This document shows, piece after piece, positions 27,077-37,400 of a DNA stretch of 64,000 nt. The notes beneath the pieces are model-generated. The model did no database searches. It was not told the origin of the DNA and was given only the letters and a program-made list of their open reading frames with translations. How positions within the stretch are numbered: the stretch's first letter is position 1; each line of letters begins with the position of its first letter. The stretch lies in assembly GCF_000757385.1 (NCBI RefSeq), contig NZ_JRHH01000004.1, positions 1 to 64,000 of the forward strand. Reading direction: 5' to 3'. The DNA comes from Flavobacterium aquatile LMG 4008 = ATCC 11947 (GTDB lineage: Bacteria; Bacteroidota; Bacteroidia; Flavobacteriales; Flavobacteriaceae). Both the position numbers and the translations under genes were made by a program.

Positions 27077-27150
27077 GGTTCCATAGCTCAGCTGGATAGA
27101 GCAACTGCCTTCTAAGCAGTAGGTCGAAGGTTCGAATCCTTCTGGGATCA
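27077..27150 (+). tRNA. tRNA-Arg (anticodon TCT)
   Basis: The acceptor stem is GGTTCCA/TGGGATC with two G-T pairs and discriminator A. The anticodon stem ACTGC/GCAGT holds loop CTTCTAA with anticodon TCT. It is the last of three co-oriented tRNA genes and is followed at once by a terminator. Confidence 0.97.
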
Positions 27151-27155
27151 CAAGA

Positions 27156-27186
27156 TAAACCTTCTTTTTAAAGAAGGTTTTTTTGT
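27156..27186 (+). terminator. Terminator of the tRNA cluster
   Basis: AACCTTCTTT pairs with AAAGAAGGTT and is followed by a T-run, six bases after tRNA-Arg. Confidence 0.88.
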
Positions 27187-27233
27187 TTTATAGAAATTCC
27201 GTAAATTGTCAATGAATAATAAATTCCATTACA

Positions 27234-27926
27234 ATGTTTAAGAAAATCTGTTTTTTATTTTTTATAAATCTTCTACTTATTGGTTGCAAATCAACAGAAT
27301 CTATTTTGAATGGCAACAAAACCGCTTTAAAAAACAATTATCTTGACGGAAATTCCATTGCTCTTTATGAAGGAATTAATGATACTACTTTTGTAAAACT
27401 TAAGAATTTTAGTAGCAATTTTATATTTGATATGAAATATGCCACAGAAGATAATTTTTTGAAAAAGAAAGTGTACGATTGTGATGATTGCTATTTGCGA
27501 TTAAAAACTATTAAAAGTTTGATTAATGCCAATAATGAGTTTTTATCTAAAGGTTATAGAATTAAAATTTTCGATTGTTATAGACCATTAGATATTCAGA
27601 AGAAAATGTTTGAGTTGGTTCCAAATCCTGATTATGTAGCCGATCCCAAAAGAGGTTCGATTCACAATAGAGGTGGAGCTGTAGATTTGACTTTAGTAGA
27701 TGAAAACGGAAATGAATTGGATATGGGAACTACTTTTGATTTTTTCGGACCAGAAGCAAGTCATAATTATGCTGATTTTTCTAAGAAAATAAGAAAAAAC
27801 AGAGTATTTCTGAAGGAAATAATGATTAAAAATAATTTTAAACCACTTAATTCAGAATGGTGGCATTACAACTTAAACGAAAGTAGTAAAGACAATTTAG
27901 CTAATTTTAAATGGGATTGTAACTAG
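27234..27926 (+). CDS. D-Ala-D-Ala dipeptidase-like lipoprotein (VanX family, M15)
   Basis: The 230-residue protein has a lipoprotein signal (C18 in LLIGC) and the M15D zinc site: H144 and D151 in SIHNRGGAVDLT, E208 and H211 in SEWWHYN. R117 in CYRP matches the VanX active-site arginine. The family cleaves D-Ala-D-Ala. As an isolated periplasmic lipoprotein without van genes, it more likely recycles wall peptides than gives vancomycin resistance. The next gene is convergent, 1 bp away. Confidence 0.88.
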   Translation: MFKKICFLFFINLLLIGCKSTESILNGNKTALKNNYLDGNSIALYEGINDTTFVKLKNFSSNFIFDMKYATEDNFLKKKVYDCDDCYLRLKTIKSLINANNEFLSKGYRIKIFDCYRPLDIQKKMFELVPNPDYVADPKRGSIHNRGGAVDLTLVDENGNELDMGTTFDFFGPEASHNYADFSKKIRKNRVFLKEIMIKNNFKPLNSEWWHYNLNESSKDNLANFKWDCN

Positions 27927-27927
27927 T

Positions 27928-28491
27928 TTATTCTATACATTTTAGGTAGTTAATAAAATAATTTTGAGGATAATAGTTGTTTTGATTAAGTTCCGATTTT
28001 AGTTCCGATTTTATTATAAAATCTTCTGTTTCTCCTGCAAATTTTATTCTAATTAAATTCATTGGTGATTTTTTTAAATCTTCAAATCCTTCTTTCATAA
28101 ATAGAAAATATCCACTTAAAACTCTTATGTTTTCGGTTGGATTACTTATTGCTTCACCACAAGATTCTTGCTCAATTGCAACTAAAGTTATCACTTTTCC
28201 ATTTTCTAATTGTAAATATATTTTTGAATTTTTATTGAAGCACTTAGCCGGAATAAACTCACTGTTTTTTTTAATTATTTGAACATTTACAGAAAGTAAT
28301 CCTTCTGCATTTATTAATGATAAAAGCAGTGTAGCTTTATTATTTCCAAAATATCTTTCATGTATTATATATTCTTTTGTAGATTTGTATGTGCCAATAC
28401 TATCTGTGAAATCACTATCATATTCACATTCTTTTTGAGCAAAAGCACTGAAATTCAAAAACATAACAATTATCAAAAGTAACTTTTTCAT
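27928..28491 (-). CDS. Hypothetical secreted protein
   Basis: I do not recognise this 187-residue protein. From the chosen ATG at 28491 it begins with a clear signal peptide (MKKLLLIIVMFLNFSAFAQ). The mature part is a mixed, beta-rich sequence with four scattered cysteines and no catalytic motif. The start is chosen because it places the signal peptide at the N terminus and overlaps the previous stop in TAATG, suggesting translational coupling to the methyltransferase gene. Confidence 0.65.
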   Translation of the reverse strand: MKKLLLIIVMFLNFSAFAQKECEYDSDFTDSIGTYKSTKEYIIHERYFGNNKATLLLSLINAEGLLSVNVQIIKKNSEFIPAKCFNKNSKIYLQLENGKVITLVAIEQESCGEAISNPTENIRVLSGYFLFMKEGFEDLKKSPMNLIRIKFAGETEDFIIKSELKSELNQNNYYPQNYFINYLKCIE

Positions 28492-29675
28492 TATAAATTT
28501 ATTTTGGTGCAAATTAACACTATTTTATTGTCATTTTTATCAGTTGTGAAAAAACAATAGTTGTTTCCGCCATCTTTTATTTTCCATTTCTTTCGAATTA
28601 TTTCTACTGTATCAACAAAATTTCGGGTTGTAATATTAGCCTTTGTATTTTCTAAATATAATTTTAAATCAGATTTAGAATAGGAAATTATTTTATCTAT
28701 TTCAAAAACTCTCCCAGGAAATTCAATCAAATCATCTGAAGTGTAAAGATGGGAATGTTGATGTAGCTTATCTAATGAGTAATAATTTCCAATTTCTGTA
28801 AATCCACCCGATTTCATAATGGCACTATTGGGCTCGTACAAATATTTCTTTGGTAAACTATATTTGGAGAAAGCTTCAGAGTTAAATTTGAATTCAAAAC
28901 CATCAATTTTTTCTTTATTAAAATTTATTGTTTTTATAGAAATTGCATCATTGTAATGCTTTTCAATTTCCCATAACAATTCTTTAACTTCGTTTTCAAC
29001 GGCTACAATATGAATTGTTTTTACATTTTTAAGTTCAGAAATACCTGAAGTTATATCTAATATTGGAGCAGTTTTTATTAAAATATTATCTGAAAAATTA
29101 TAATAAAATTCTTGCTCATCGGGAACGTTGGGCAAACAATCTTTTAGCATAAAAACTTTTCCTTTTAAATCATTTCTGCGTGATGGATCTACGTAAATCC
29201 AATCGAATTTTCTATTAAGGTTTAACAAAGTTTCACGACTATCGCCTTCAATACAAATAACATTTGAAACTGATAATTGTTCCATATTGTGTGCAACAAT
29301 TTTAGACAAATCAGCATTGATTTCACAATGAATAACTTGATTTATTTTTTTCGAAAAATAGTAATCGTCAACTCCAAATCCGCCAGATAAATCAATTAAA
29401 TTTTCGCCTGATATGAGTTCTGATTTATATTTTGCTGTAGTTTCTGATGAAGTTTGTTCGACAGAAATTTTACTTGGATAAATAATGTTTTTAGTTGTAA
29501 ACCAAGTAGGAAGTTTGTCCTTAGATTTAGTTCGACACTCAATTTGATTCAATACAATCTTAAAATCAATTTCTGGAAAAGGATTATTTTGAAAAGCCAA
29601 CTTTGAAACATCAGAATTGTTTTTTTCAAGAATATAATTTTGAATTTGTGGATTTAAAAGTGCGGCGATATTCAT
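28491..29675 (-). CDS. Class I SAM-dependent methyltransferase, THUMP-like domain
   Basis: From ATG at 29675 the protein has 394 residues. The Rossmann motif I is LIDLSGGFGVDDYYF, followed by an acidic motif (HCEINADLS) and the catalytic-type DWIYVDPSRR. The C-terminal part resembles the THUMP-like domain of uncharacterised bacterial RNA methyltransferases. The DPSRR motif resembles the DPP-type loops of enzymes that methylate bases, so an RNA or DNA base target is plausible but not shown. A longer frame upstream would overlap the transporter gene and is rejected. Confidence 0.78.
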   Translation of the reverse strand: MNIAALLNPQIQNYILEKNNSDVSKLAFQNNPFPEIDFKIVLNQIECRTKSKDKLPTWFTTKNIIYPSKISVEQTSSETTAKYKSELISGENLIDLSGGFGVDDYYFSKKINQVIHCEINADLSKIVAHNMEQLSVSNVICIEGDSRETLLNLNRKFDWIYVDPSRRNDLKGKVFMLKDCLPNVPDEQEFYYNFSDNILIKTAPILDITSGISELKNVKTIHIVAVENEVKELLWEIEKHYNDAISIKTINFNKEKIDGFEFKFNSEAFSKYSLPKKYLYEPNSAIMKSGGFTEIGNYYSLDKLHQHSHLYTSDDLIEFPGRVFEIDKIISYSKSDLKLYLENTKANITTRNFVDTVEIIRKKWKIKDGGNNYCFFTTDKNDNKIVLICTKINL

Positions 29676-29691
29676 TAAATTGTTTCGAGAA

Positions 29692-30783
29692 TTAAATGTC
29701 TTTAGTAAGGATTTTGATGATTTTATTATCGGGTACAAATTCTTTCCCAATTACTTTCAAAATCGTATAAAGTGGCACAGCAACTATCATTCCAGTGATT
29801 CCAAAAAGGGTTCCGATAATTAGTATTACCAAAAATATTTCAAGCGGATGAGAATTTACGCTTTTTGAAAAAATTATTGGCGAAGAAAAGTTATTATCAA
29901 TAATTTGAACGATAATAAATCCTAAAGAGACATATATGGTTGTTGGAAGAATTACAGTTTGAAAATCACTACCAATATTGCTCAACATAGTTAAAACTCC
30001 TGCTAAAACCGATGCAATTAAAGGTCCAACATATGGAATAATGTTTAAAATGGCACATAAAAAAGCTATTACTAGTGCGTTTTCAACTCCAAAAATTAAT
30101 AAAACAATTAGGTATAAAATAAAAATTATAGTCAATTGAATTATTAAACCAACGAAATAACGTGTCAATAATCCACGGATTTTTTCAATCGAATTTAGAA
30201 TTTTTTCTTCATGTTCGTTTGGTAATATTTTTTTTACACCCACAATAAATTGTACTTTATCTTTTAAAAAGAAGAAACAGATGAAAAATACCGTAACTAA
30301 TCCAATTCCGAAACTACTGATTGTTCCAATTATCGAATTAAAAAAATCGGTGAAATAATTAAATTTAAATTTCGAAGTTAAATTAGCTTCTTGAGTTATT
30401 TTATCAATATCTAAATTGTGACTTTCTAAATATGTACTCAATTGATTGTACAAACTTATTAATCGTTCTTCAATTGCTTTGGTGTCTAATAGTGATAAAT
30501 TATTTCCTTGTGAGGTAATTAATGGAACAAACATCGAAAACAATCCTACTATAAATAAAATGAACAAAACTAGTGTAGCGGCGACTGCAAGAGTATTAGA
30601 AAATTTAAATCTTCTTCTCAAAAACTCCACAATAGGGTTAGCAATCATCGACAAGATTATTGCAACAACAAGATAGATTATTACACTTTGTATTTGGTAC
30701 AAAAAGTAAAGTAGAATAAAGATTAATGCTAAAAATCCGATCGCTTTTAAAATTCCGTTTGCTATAATTTTTGAAGTAATCAT
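29692..30783 (-). CDS. AI-2E family (PerM-type) membrane transporter
   Basis: The 363-residue protein has about eight hydrophobic segments. The central region ALVIAFLCAILNIIPYVGPLIASV contains the family signature NIIPYVGP, and the C terminus has GIVAVP-like LFGITGMIVAVPLYTILK. Members include the putative AI-2 exporter TqsA and PerM; real substrates are mostly unknown. It is the first gene of a leftward operon with the THUMP-like methyltransferase. Confidence 0.88.
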   Translation of the reverse strand: MITSKIIANGILKAIGFLALIFILLYFLYQIQSVIIYLVVAIILSMIANPIVEFLRRRFKFSNTLAVAATLVLFILFIVGLFSMFVPLITSQGNNLSLLDTKAIEERLISLYNQLSTYLESHNLDIDKITQEANLTSKFKFNYFTDFFNSIIGTISSFGIGLVTVFFICFFFLKDKVQFIVGVKKILPNEHEEKILNSIEKIRGLLTRYFVGLIIQLTIIFILYLIVLLIFGVENALVIAFLCAILNIIPYVGPLIASVLAGVLTMLSNIGSDFQTVILPTTIYVSLGFIIVQIIDNNFSSPIIFSKSVNSHPLEIFLVILIIGTLFGITGMIVAVPLYTILKVIGKEFVPDNKIIKILTKDI

Positions 30784-30810
30784 ATGTATTTCGTTTGGGC
30801 TAAGATAAAA

Positions 30811-30841
30811 AAAAACTCGTTACAAAGGTAACGAGTTTTAA
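30811..30841 (-). terminator. Terminator of the M43 protease gene
   Basis: AAACTCGTTAC pairs with GTAACGAGTTT around a short loop. Read leftward it is followed by a long T-run, so it terminates transcription of the protease gene before the transporter gene. Confidence 0.88.
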
Positions 30842-30859
30842 AACTATAATAAGTTGGTA

Positions 30860-31816
30860 TTATGGTTGACCGAAAGAAAAACGTGGCCCTCCAGAAACAA
30901 AAATTGCTGCCATTCTAGATTTTTGTCCTTGTGAGAACATATACATACCAGCATCATCAGTATAATCCATGTAATTCATTGTCATTTCTACTGGAGTTCC
31001 AGTACAAGTGCTGTAATGTGGATAGGCAGGAATTCCGTAATTTGCTGTATTGTGAGTTGGAGTATCGGATACTAAATCGCTTCCACAAGTAGCATCACCC
31101 CAAATGTGACGTAAATTCATCCAGTGACCAACTTCGTGAGTTGCAGTTCTACCTTTGTTGAATGGAGCAGTAGCAGTTCCAGTATTTCCAACATAGCGTG
31201 AGTCACAAACTACACCATCGGTAGCAGAAGCTCCACCAGGAAATTGAGCATAACCTAAAATTCCACCACCAATTGTACAAATCCAAAGATTTAATTTTGT
31301 CGTTGGAGAAGTAGGAGCAATTCCGCCTTGAGCTGTTTTTTTCATGGCATTATTGGTTCCCCATGATTTTTTAGTAGTAGACTTTCTGTTAACAGCATCT
31401 AATACAAATGTAATTCCAACATTCGCTTTTACACCAGAGAAAAGTGCTGGAACTGAGTTGTAATCAGGATTTGTAGCATTAAAATCTTGATTTAAAATAT
31501 TAATTTGTGATTGAATTTGTGCCAAAGAAATGTTTTCGGCAGCCGTTTTGTATAAAACATTTACAACTACAGGAATTTCAATTTTGCCGTTCACTAATCT
31601 GCCTTGAGCAATTGCATTATTAGTAAATTCTTCAATTTCATTCATGTTTAATGCCAACTCAGGATTTTGTCTCAACTGTTCTTCAAGAACGTCATGAGAA
31701 GCACAACCTCTGTGAGCAACTTTGCTTGAAGCATCTGTGTTTGCGTTTGTATCATCTTCACTTTGACATGAAAATAACATCACAAGAAGTGATACTGATA
31801 AAATGATTTTTTTCAT
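30860..31816 (-). CDS. M43 (pappalysin/cytophagalysin) zinc metalloprotease, lipoprotein
   Basis: The 318-residue protein has a lipoprotein signal (C17 in MLFSC) followed by Q-S-E-D-D, which fits the flavobacterial surface-export pattern. The metzincin site is H227-E-V-G-H231-W-M-N-L-R-H237, with a Met-turn in EMTMNYMDYTDD. It matches the M43B family of secreted proteases. No type IX C-terminal sorting domain is seen, so lipid anchoring is the likely route to the surface. Confidence 0.9.
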   Translation of the reverse strand: MKKIILSVSLLVMLFSCQSEDDTNANTDASSKVAHRGCASHDVLEEQLRQNPELALNMNEIEEFTNNAIAQGRLVNGKIEIPVVVNVLYKTAAENISLAQIQSQINILNQDFNATNPDYNSVPALFSGVKANVGITFVLDAVNRKSTTKKSWGTNNAMKKTAQGGIAPTSPTTKLNLWICTIGGGILGYAQFPGGASATDGVVCDSRYVGNTGTATAPFNKGRTATHEVGHWMNLRHIWGDATCGSDLVSDTPTHNTANYGIPAYPHYSTCTGTPVEMTMNYMDYTDDAGMYMFSQGQKSRMAAIFVSGGPRFSFGQP

Positions 31817-31947
31817 AAAAATTAATTTGGTTTAGTTAATATGTAACAATTTTATAACAAAATTATTGCATAAAAAAATAAATTTCTGCTAATTTCATGA
31901 ATAATCGTTGAAAAGGATGATTTTGTAGAATTATAACTACAAAGCGA

Positions 31948-32586
31948 TTAATTATTAAAAATGTAACTCAAAATATTAGCTCCCATTTTCAAAGCTTTTT
32001 CTCTAACTTCTCTCGGATCGTTATTGACTTCGGGATCTTCCCAACCGTCGCCAAGATCGCTTTCATAAGTGTAAAGTAAAATTAATCGGTTGTTTTCAAA
32101 AATTCCAAAAGCTTGAGGTCGTTTACCATCATGTTCGTGGATTTTAGGTAATCCGCCAGCGAAAATATTTGGAGTTTGAAAAATTTTATGATTGGCTGGA
32201 ATTTCTACTAAATTGTTATTGGGGAATATTTTTTTGATTTCTTTTCTGATAAATTCATCCATACCATAATTATCGTCAATGTGAAGAAATCCACCTGAAA
32301 GCAAATAATTTCTCAAATTTGAAATATCAGAATCACTGAAAACAACATTTCCATGGCCAGTCATGTGTACGAAAGGATATGAAAATAAATCAGGACTACT
32401 TGGCTCAACCGTTGCTGGTTTTGCTTTTATTCTAGTATTAATATTTTGATTACTATATTTAATAAGATTTGGTAACGAAGTAGGATTTGCATACCAATCG
32501 CCACCACCATTGTATTTTAACAAAGCAATTTCTTGAGAAAATCCACTAAAAGAAATTAAAATAAGTAAACTAAAAAGTTTTTTCAT
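31948..32586 (-). CDS. DUF4159 domain protein, exported
   Basis: From ATG at 32586 the protein is 212 residues with a signal peptide (MKKLFSLLILISFSGFSQ). It contains DUF4159 features: YNGGGDWYANPTSLPNL, the strand LFSYPFVHMTGHGNVVFSD, and SGGFLHIDDNYGMDE. The fold is glutamine-amidotransferase-like but the function is unknown. A 50-residue upstream extension overlaps rsmE and is rejected. It sits 4 bp after rsmE, a pairing I believe is common in Bacteroidota. Confidence 0.82.
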   Translation of the reverse strand: MKKLFSLLILISFSGFSQEIALLKYNGGGDWYANPTSLPNLIKYSNQNINTRIKAKPATVEPSSPDLFSYPFVHMTGHGNVVFSDSDISNLRNYLLSGGFLHIDDNYGMDEFIRKEIKKIFPNNNLVEIPANHKIFQTPNIFAGGLPKIHEHDGKRPQAFGIFENNRLILLYTYESDLGDGWEDPEVNNDPREVREKALKMGANILSYIFNN

Positions 32587-32590
32587 AAAA

Positions 32591-33295
32591 TTATTCATTT
32601 GCATAAACCACACTGTGACAAGCCACAACTGCTGCTGTTTCTGTTCGCAATCGAGTGTTTCCCAAAGATACAGGAATATAATTATTGTCCAAGGCCAATT
32701 GGATTTCTTTAACAGAAAAATCGCCTTCCGGTCCAATTAAAATTGTATAATTGGTATTGGTTTTTAATTTGTTTTTCAATGATTTTTTATCGGTTTCTTC
32801 GCAATGTGCAATGAATTTTTGTCCGTTAATTTCCTTTTTTAAAAAGTCTTTGTATAAAATAGGTTCGTTAAATTTGGGCAAATAATAATGCAACGATTGC
32901 TTCATTGCCGATTCAATTATTTTTTGAAATCGATCGGTTTTTATAATTTTTCTTTCTGAATGTTCGCAGATAATTGGCGTGATTTCTTGAACTCCAATTT
33001 CGGTAGCTTTCTCTAAAAACCATTCATAACGTTCGTTCATTTTGGTTGGAGCAACTACTAAATGTAAGTTGAATTTTGGTTCGTCTTGCTTATCAAATGA
33101 CAGAATATTTACGGTGCATTTTGAATCAGATGCTAATGCAATTTCGGTTTTAAATAAAAAGCCTAAACCATTAGTTACAAATAAAATATCGCTTTCTTTC
33201 TTACGCAATACTTTAATAATGTGTTTGCTTTCTTCTTTGTCAAATACAAAAGAAGTTTCGGTATTATTTATATTCGGATTGTAGAATAATTGCAT
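32591..33295 (-). CDS. rsmE: 16S rRNA (uracil-1498-N3)-methyltransferase
   Basis: RsmE methylates U1498 of 16S rRNA. The 234-residue protein has an N-terminal PUA-like domain and a C-terminal SPOUT domain with the trefoil-knot motifs LIGPEGDFSVKEIQLA and VSLGNTRLRTETAAV. It lies between tsaD and DUF4159 genes, all leftward with gaps of 4-5 bp, so an operon is likely. Confidence 0.93.
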   Translation of the reverse strand: MQLFYNPNINNTETSFVFDKEESKHIIKVLRKKESDILFVTNGLGFLFKTEIALASDSKCTVNILSFDKQDEPKFNLHLVVAPTKMNERYEWFLEKATEIGVQEITPIICEHSERKIIKTDRFQKIIESAMKQSLHYYLPKFNEPILYKDFLKKEINGQKFIAHCEETDKKSLKNKLKTNTNYTILIGPEGDFSVKEIQLALDNNYIPVSLGNTRLRTETAAVVACHSVVYANE

Positions 33296-33300
33296 GGTTT

Positions 33301-34323
33301 TTAGAATTCTATTCGTGCTTTTGAAACAACAGAAGCATCATTAAATTTTTGATTTAAATATTTTTGATAACCCACAATTCCAATCATTGCAGCGTTGTCG
33401 GTTGTGTATTCAAATTTAGGTACAAATGTTTTCCATCCATACTTATTTTCTGCATCTTTCAATGTTTGTCTAATTCCAGAATTTGCAGAAACGCCACCGC
33501 CAATTGCAATTTGTTTGATTCCAGTTTCGGCAACAGCCATTTTCAATTTATCCATCAAAATTTCAATAATGGTATGTTGAATGGACGCACAAATATCGGC
33601 TTTATTTTCTTCGATAAAATTCGGATTTTCAGCAACATTTTTCTGAATAAAATATAAAATCTGAGTCTTCAATCCAGAGAAACTAAAATTCAATCCAGGA
33701 ACTTTTGGCTTTGTAAATTGGTAAGCTTTAGGATTTCCTTCTTTTGCAAATTTATCAATTAATGGTCCACCAGGATAGGGCAATCCCATTATTTTTGCTG
33801 ATTTATCAAAGGCTTCTCCGACGGCATCATCAGTAGTTTCTCCGATAATTTCCATGTTGAAAAAGTCGTTTACTTTAACAATTTGAGTATGTCCGCCAGA
33901 AATAGTTAGGGCTAAAAATGGAAATTCGGGTTTATCAAATCCTTCTTCATCAATAAAATGTGCCAAAATATGAGCATGCATGTGATTTACAGCTATCAAC
34001 GGAATATTCAATGCCATAGATAATGATTTCGCAAAGGAAGTTCCAACTAATAGCGAACCCATCAATCCCGGACCTTGAGTAAAAGCAATAGCACTAAGTT
34101 GACTTTTAGCAATATTTGCTCTTTTCAAAGCCATATCTATCACAGGAACAATATTTTGCTGATGCGCTCGCGAAGCCAATTCAGGAACAACACCACCGTA
34201 TTCTTCATGAATTTTTTGTCCTGCAACAACATTTGACAATACTTTGTCGTTTTGTAAAACAGACGCTGCAGTATCATCGCAAGAACTTTCTATAGCTAAA
34301 ATAAAAACATCTTTGTAAGACAT
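33301..34323 (-). CDS. tsaD: tRNA N6-adenosine threonylcarbamoyltransferase
   Basis: TsaD transfers the threonylcarbamoyl group to A37 of ANN-decoding tRNAs with TsaB, TsaE and TsaC. The 340-residue protein has LAIESSCDDTAASV, the metal-binding HMHAHILAHF, SGGHTQIV, and the late GGGVSANSG. I prefer the ATG at 34323; an ATG 9 bases upstream is also in frame. It is the first gene of the leftward tsaD-rsmE-DUF4159 unit and is divergent from tamB. Confidence 0.95.
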   Translation of the reverse strand: MSYKDVFILAIESSCDDTAASVLQNDKVLSNVVAGQKIHEEYGGVVPELASRAHQQNIVPVIDMALKRANIAKSQLSAIAFTQGPGLMGSLLVGTSFAKSLSMALNIPLIAVNHMHAHILAHFIDEEGFDKPEFPFLALTISGGHTQIVKVNDFFNMEIIGETTDDAVGEAFDKSAKIMGLPYPGGPLIDKFAKEGNPKAYQFTKPKVPGLNFSFSGLKTQILYFIQKNVAENPNFIEENKADICASIQHTIIEILMDKLKMAVAETGIKQIAIGGGVSANSGIRQTLKDAENKYGWKTFVPKFEYTTDNAAMIGIVGYQKYLNQKFNDASVVSKARIEF

Positions 34324-34430
34324 TGGGCACAATTTTTGAATTAAATTTGATAAACCGCCATAAAACGATTATTTTTACAACGTGTGCAAAAATAACCATT
34401 TTAGGTTTGTTATTCATACTCAAATAAATT

Positions 34431-37400
34431 TTGGAAGAAAAAAAAGCAAATACACGTTTCAAAAAGTTTAGAAAGATAGTTTTACGTACACTTCTTGTAC
34501 TCATTCTACTTTTGTTGACTCTCGGTATTGCGCTTTCTTTGCCTGTTGTTCAAACAGAAATTGCCAATTATGTAACAGACGATATTAACGAACAATACGG
34601 AACTGATATTAATGTTGAGCAGGTAGAAATAACGATTTTTGGCGATGTTCAGCTTAAAAAAGTGATGGTTAAAGATGTTAGAAAAGACACTTTAATTTAT
34701 GCTAAACGAATTAATACTAGTATTTTAAATGTAAAAAAACTTCTTGACGGCGATTTGCTTTTCGGAAAATTAAATGCCGACGATTTAACACTCAACATTA
34801 AAACCTACAAAGGTGAAAGAGATACGAATCTTGATAAATTTATTGCCGCATTTGACGACGGAAAGAAATCATCGGGTAAAAAGTTTTTAATGACTTCTGA
34901 AAAAGTTACGCTTACCAACAGCCGATTTATTCTAATTGATGAAAATCGTGCCAACCCAAAAGATGTTGATTTTACGGAGTTAAATGCGACTATTACCAAC
35001 TTTAAAATTCACGGACCAGATGTAACTACGAATATCGAAAAAATGTCGTTTAGAGATCATCGCGGGCTTTTTGTAGAAAATCTAAAATCTAAATTTACTT
35101 ACACCAAGAAAAATATCCGTTTAGAAGAATTGGTTTTTAATACCAAGGAATCTAATTTTTCTGGTAAAGTAATATTGAAATATGACCGTAAGGATTTTGC
35201 CGATTTTAATAACAAAGTAATTTTTGATGTAAAAACAGATTCTGCTAAAATTGCATCCAACGACATTCGTTATTTCTATGATGAATTAGGGAAAAATCAA
35301 GTGTTTTCTTTGAAAGGAAAAATTGATGGAACGTTAAATAATTTTACAGCCAAGAATTTACAATTAGTCGATACTAATAAATCAGAAATAAAAGGAGATG
35401 TAAATTTCAGAAACTTATTTGCAAAAGCTGGAAAAGGCGAGTTCTACATGAAAGGTTCGTTTGATAAGATTGCTTCAAGTTATGACGACTTAACGACCTT
35501 GTTACCAAATGTTTTAGGAAAAAAACTGCCTAGTTCACTAAAGAAATTTGGCAAATTTAATCTTGTAGGTGATGCCGAAATCACAACTAAATCTATTGAT
35601 GCTGATTTTATTTTAGATACAAAATTGGGTAATGTTACTTCACAATTGGTAATGACAAATCTAGATAATATTGATAATGCATCGTATTCGGGCAATATAG
35701 TTTTGAATAATTTTGATTTAGGAACATTTATTGGTAGAACTGATGTTGGAAAAGTTACCATGAATGTTGATGTTGATGGGAAAGGGTTTACAGAAAAATA
35801 TTTAGATACAAAATTTTCTGGCGAAGTGACTTCTGTTGATTACAATGGATATAATTATAAAAATATTATAGCAGACGGAAGTTTTAAAAAGCCTTATTTT
35901 AAAGGGAAAGTGAACGTAAACGATCCCAATATATTTTTAGACTTTGATGGTGTAGTAGATTTGAGTAAACGCGAAAGTGTTTATGATTTCAACGCAAAAG
36001 TTGATTATATAAACCTCAACAAATTAAACTTTACTAAAGATTCAATCTCTGTTTTTAGAGGTGATATTGTTATGAAAGTTCGTGGTAGTTCTATTAACAA
36101 TTTAAAAGGAGAAATTGCGCTTACCAATGCATCCTATCAAAATAAAAAAGAATTATATTTCTTTGATTCATTATTGATAAATTCATCTTTTGATTCTAAT
36201 AATGAGCGTAAAATAACCCTAAAATCTCCTGATGGAATTGATGGAGAAGTAGTTGGAAAATTCGACTTGAATCAAGTTCCAAAAATGCTTCAAAATTCAC
36301 TCGGAAGTTTATATACCAATTACAAACCTAACAAGGTTAAAGGTAATCAATACATGAAATTTAATTTCAAAGATTTTAATAAAATTGTTGAAATTATCAG
36401 TCCAGATGTGACAATTGCTCCAAATTCCAATATGTATGGAAGCATAAATTCGGATAAAAATGACTTTAAATTTAATTTTGAAAGTGATTCTATCCGAGCA
36501 TTTAATATCGAATTAGATAAAGTAGCCGTAGAAATCGACAATAAAAATCCGTTGTACAATACTTATGTTCAAATGGATAGTATAAAATCTAAATATTATA
36601 AAATAAGAGATTTTTCATTAATCAATGTCACTTCCAAGGATACTTTAAGTTTTAGAACCGAGTTTAAAGGTGGTGCAAAAGGAAACGATTATTATAACTT
36701 AAACTTGTATCATACCATAAATAGTGAAAACAAAAACATTATTGGTTTTAGCAAATCAGAGATGATGTTTAAGGATTTTATGTGGTATTTAAACGAACAA
36801 GAAAATGATAAGAACAAAATTGTTTTCGACAAAGATTTTAAGAATTTTTCCTTTGAAGATATCATTGTTTCCAATGGCGATCAGTCACTTAAACTCAATG
36901 GATTCATTAACGGAACTCAAAATAAAGATTTAGAACTCACATTTCATGATGTAAATTTAAATAAAATTACGCCCGATGTCGCCAAATTTAAATTTGATGG
37001 AAATGTAAATGGTGAAGTATTTCTCAAGCAATCGAACGATGTGTATCAACCTACAGCATCATTAGAAATTTCCGATTTATTTGTTAATGATAACGAATTG
37101 GGAAATATGAGTTTGAATATTGAAGGCGATACCAATTTCTCTAAATTCAATATAAATTCAGTTATTGAAAATGAAAATTTTGATTCCTTCAATGCCGATG
37201 GAAGTTTGGCAATTGTAAACAAAGAAACCATTTTGGATTTAGATTTAAAATTTCAAAAGTTTAATTTAGGAGTTTTGAGTAATCTTGGAGGTGAAGTCAT
37301 TAAAAATATAAGAGGTTTTGCCTCTGGAAACGCCAGAATCGATGGAAACATCAATAATATAGACTACAACGGACGTCTTTTTGTTGATGATGCCGGATTA

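Noticed and set aside
26832..27104. A 90-codon open frame on the minus strand
   Set aside because: It runs antisense through tRNA-Ser, tRNA-Pro and part of tRNA-Arg, whose cloverleaf structures are clear.
27234..27926. Vancomycin-resistance determinant
   Set aside because: The VanX-like protein is a lone lipoprotein without vanH, vanA or a two-component regulator; the family also serves wall-peptide recycling.
29676..29750. 25-residue extension of the THUMP-like methyltransferase
   Set aside because: It would overlap the end of the PerM-type transporter gene, and MNIAALLNPQI at 29675 is the natural start.
30860..31816. Type IX secretion cargo
   Set aside because: The protease has a lipoprotein signal and no recognisable C-terminal sorting domain, so export as a surface lipoprotein is more likely.
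32587..32736. 50-residue N-terminal extension of the DUF4159 protein
   Set aside because: It overlaps the end of rsmE in another frame, and the signal peptide starts at ATG 32586.
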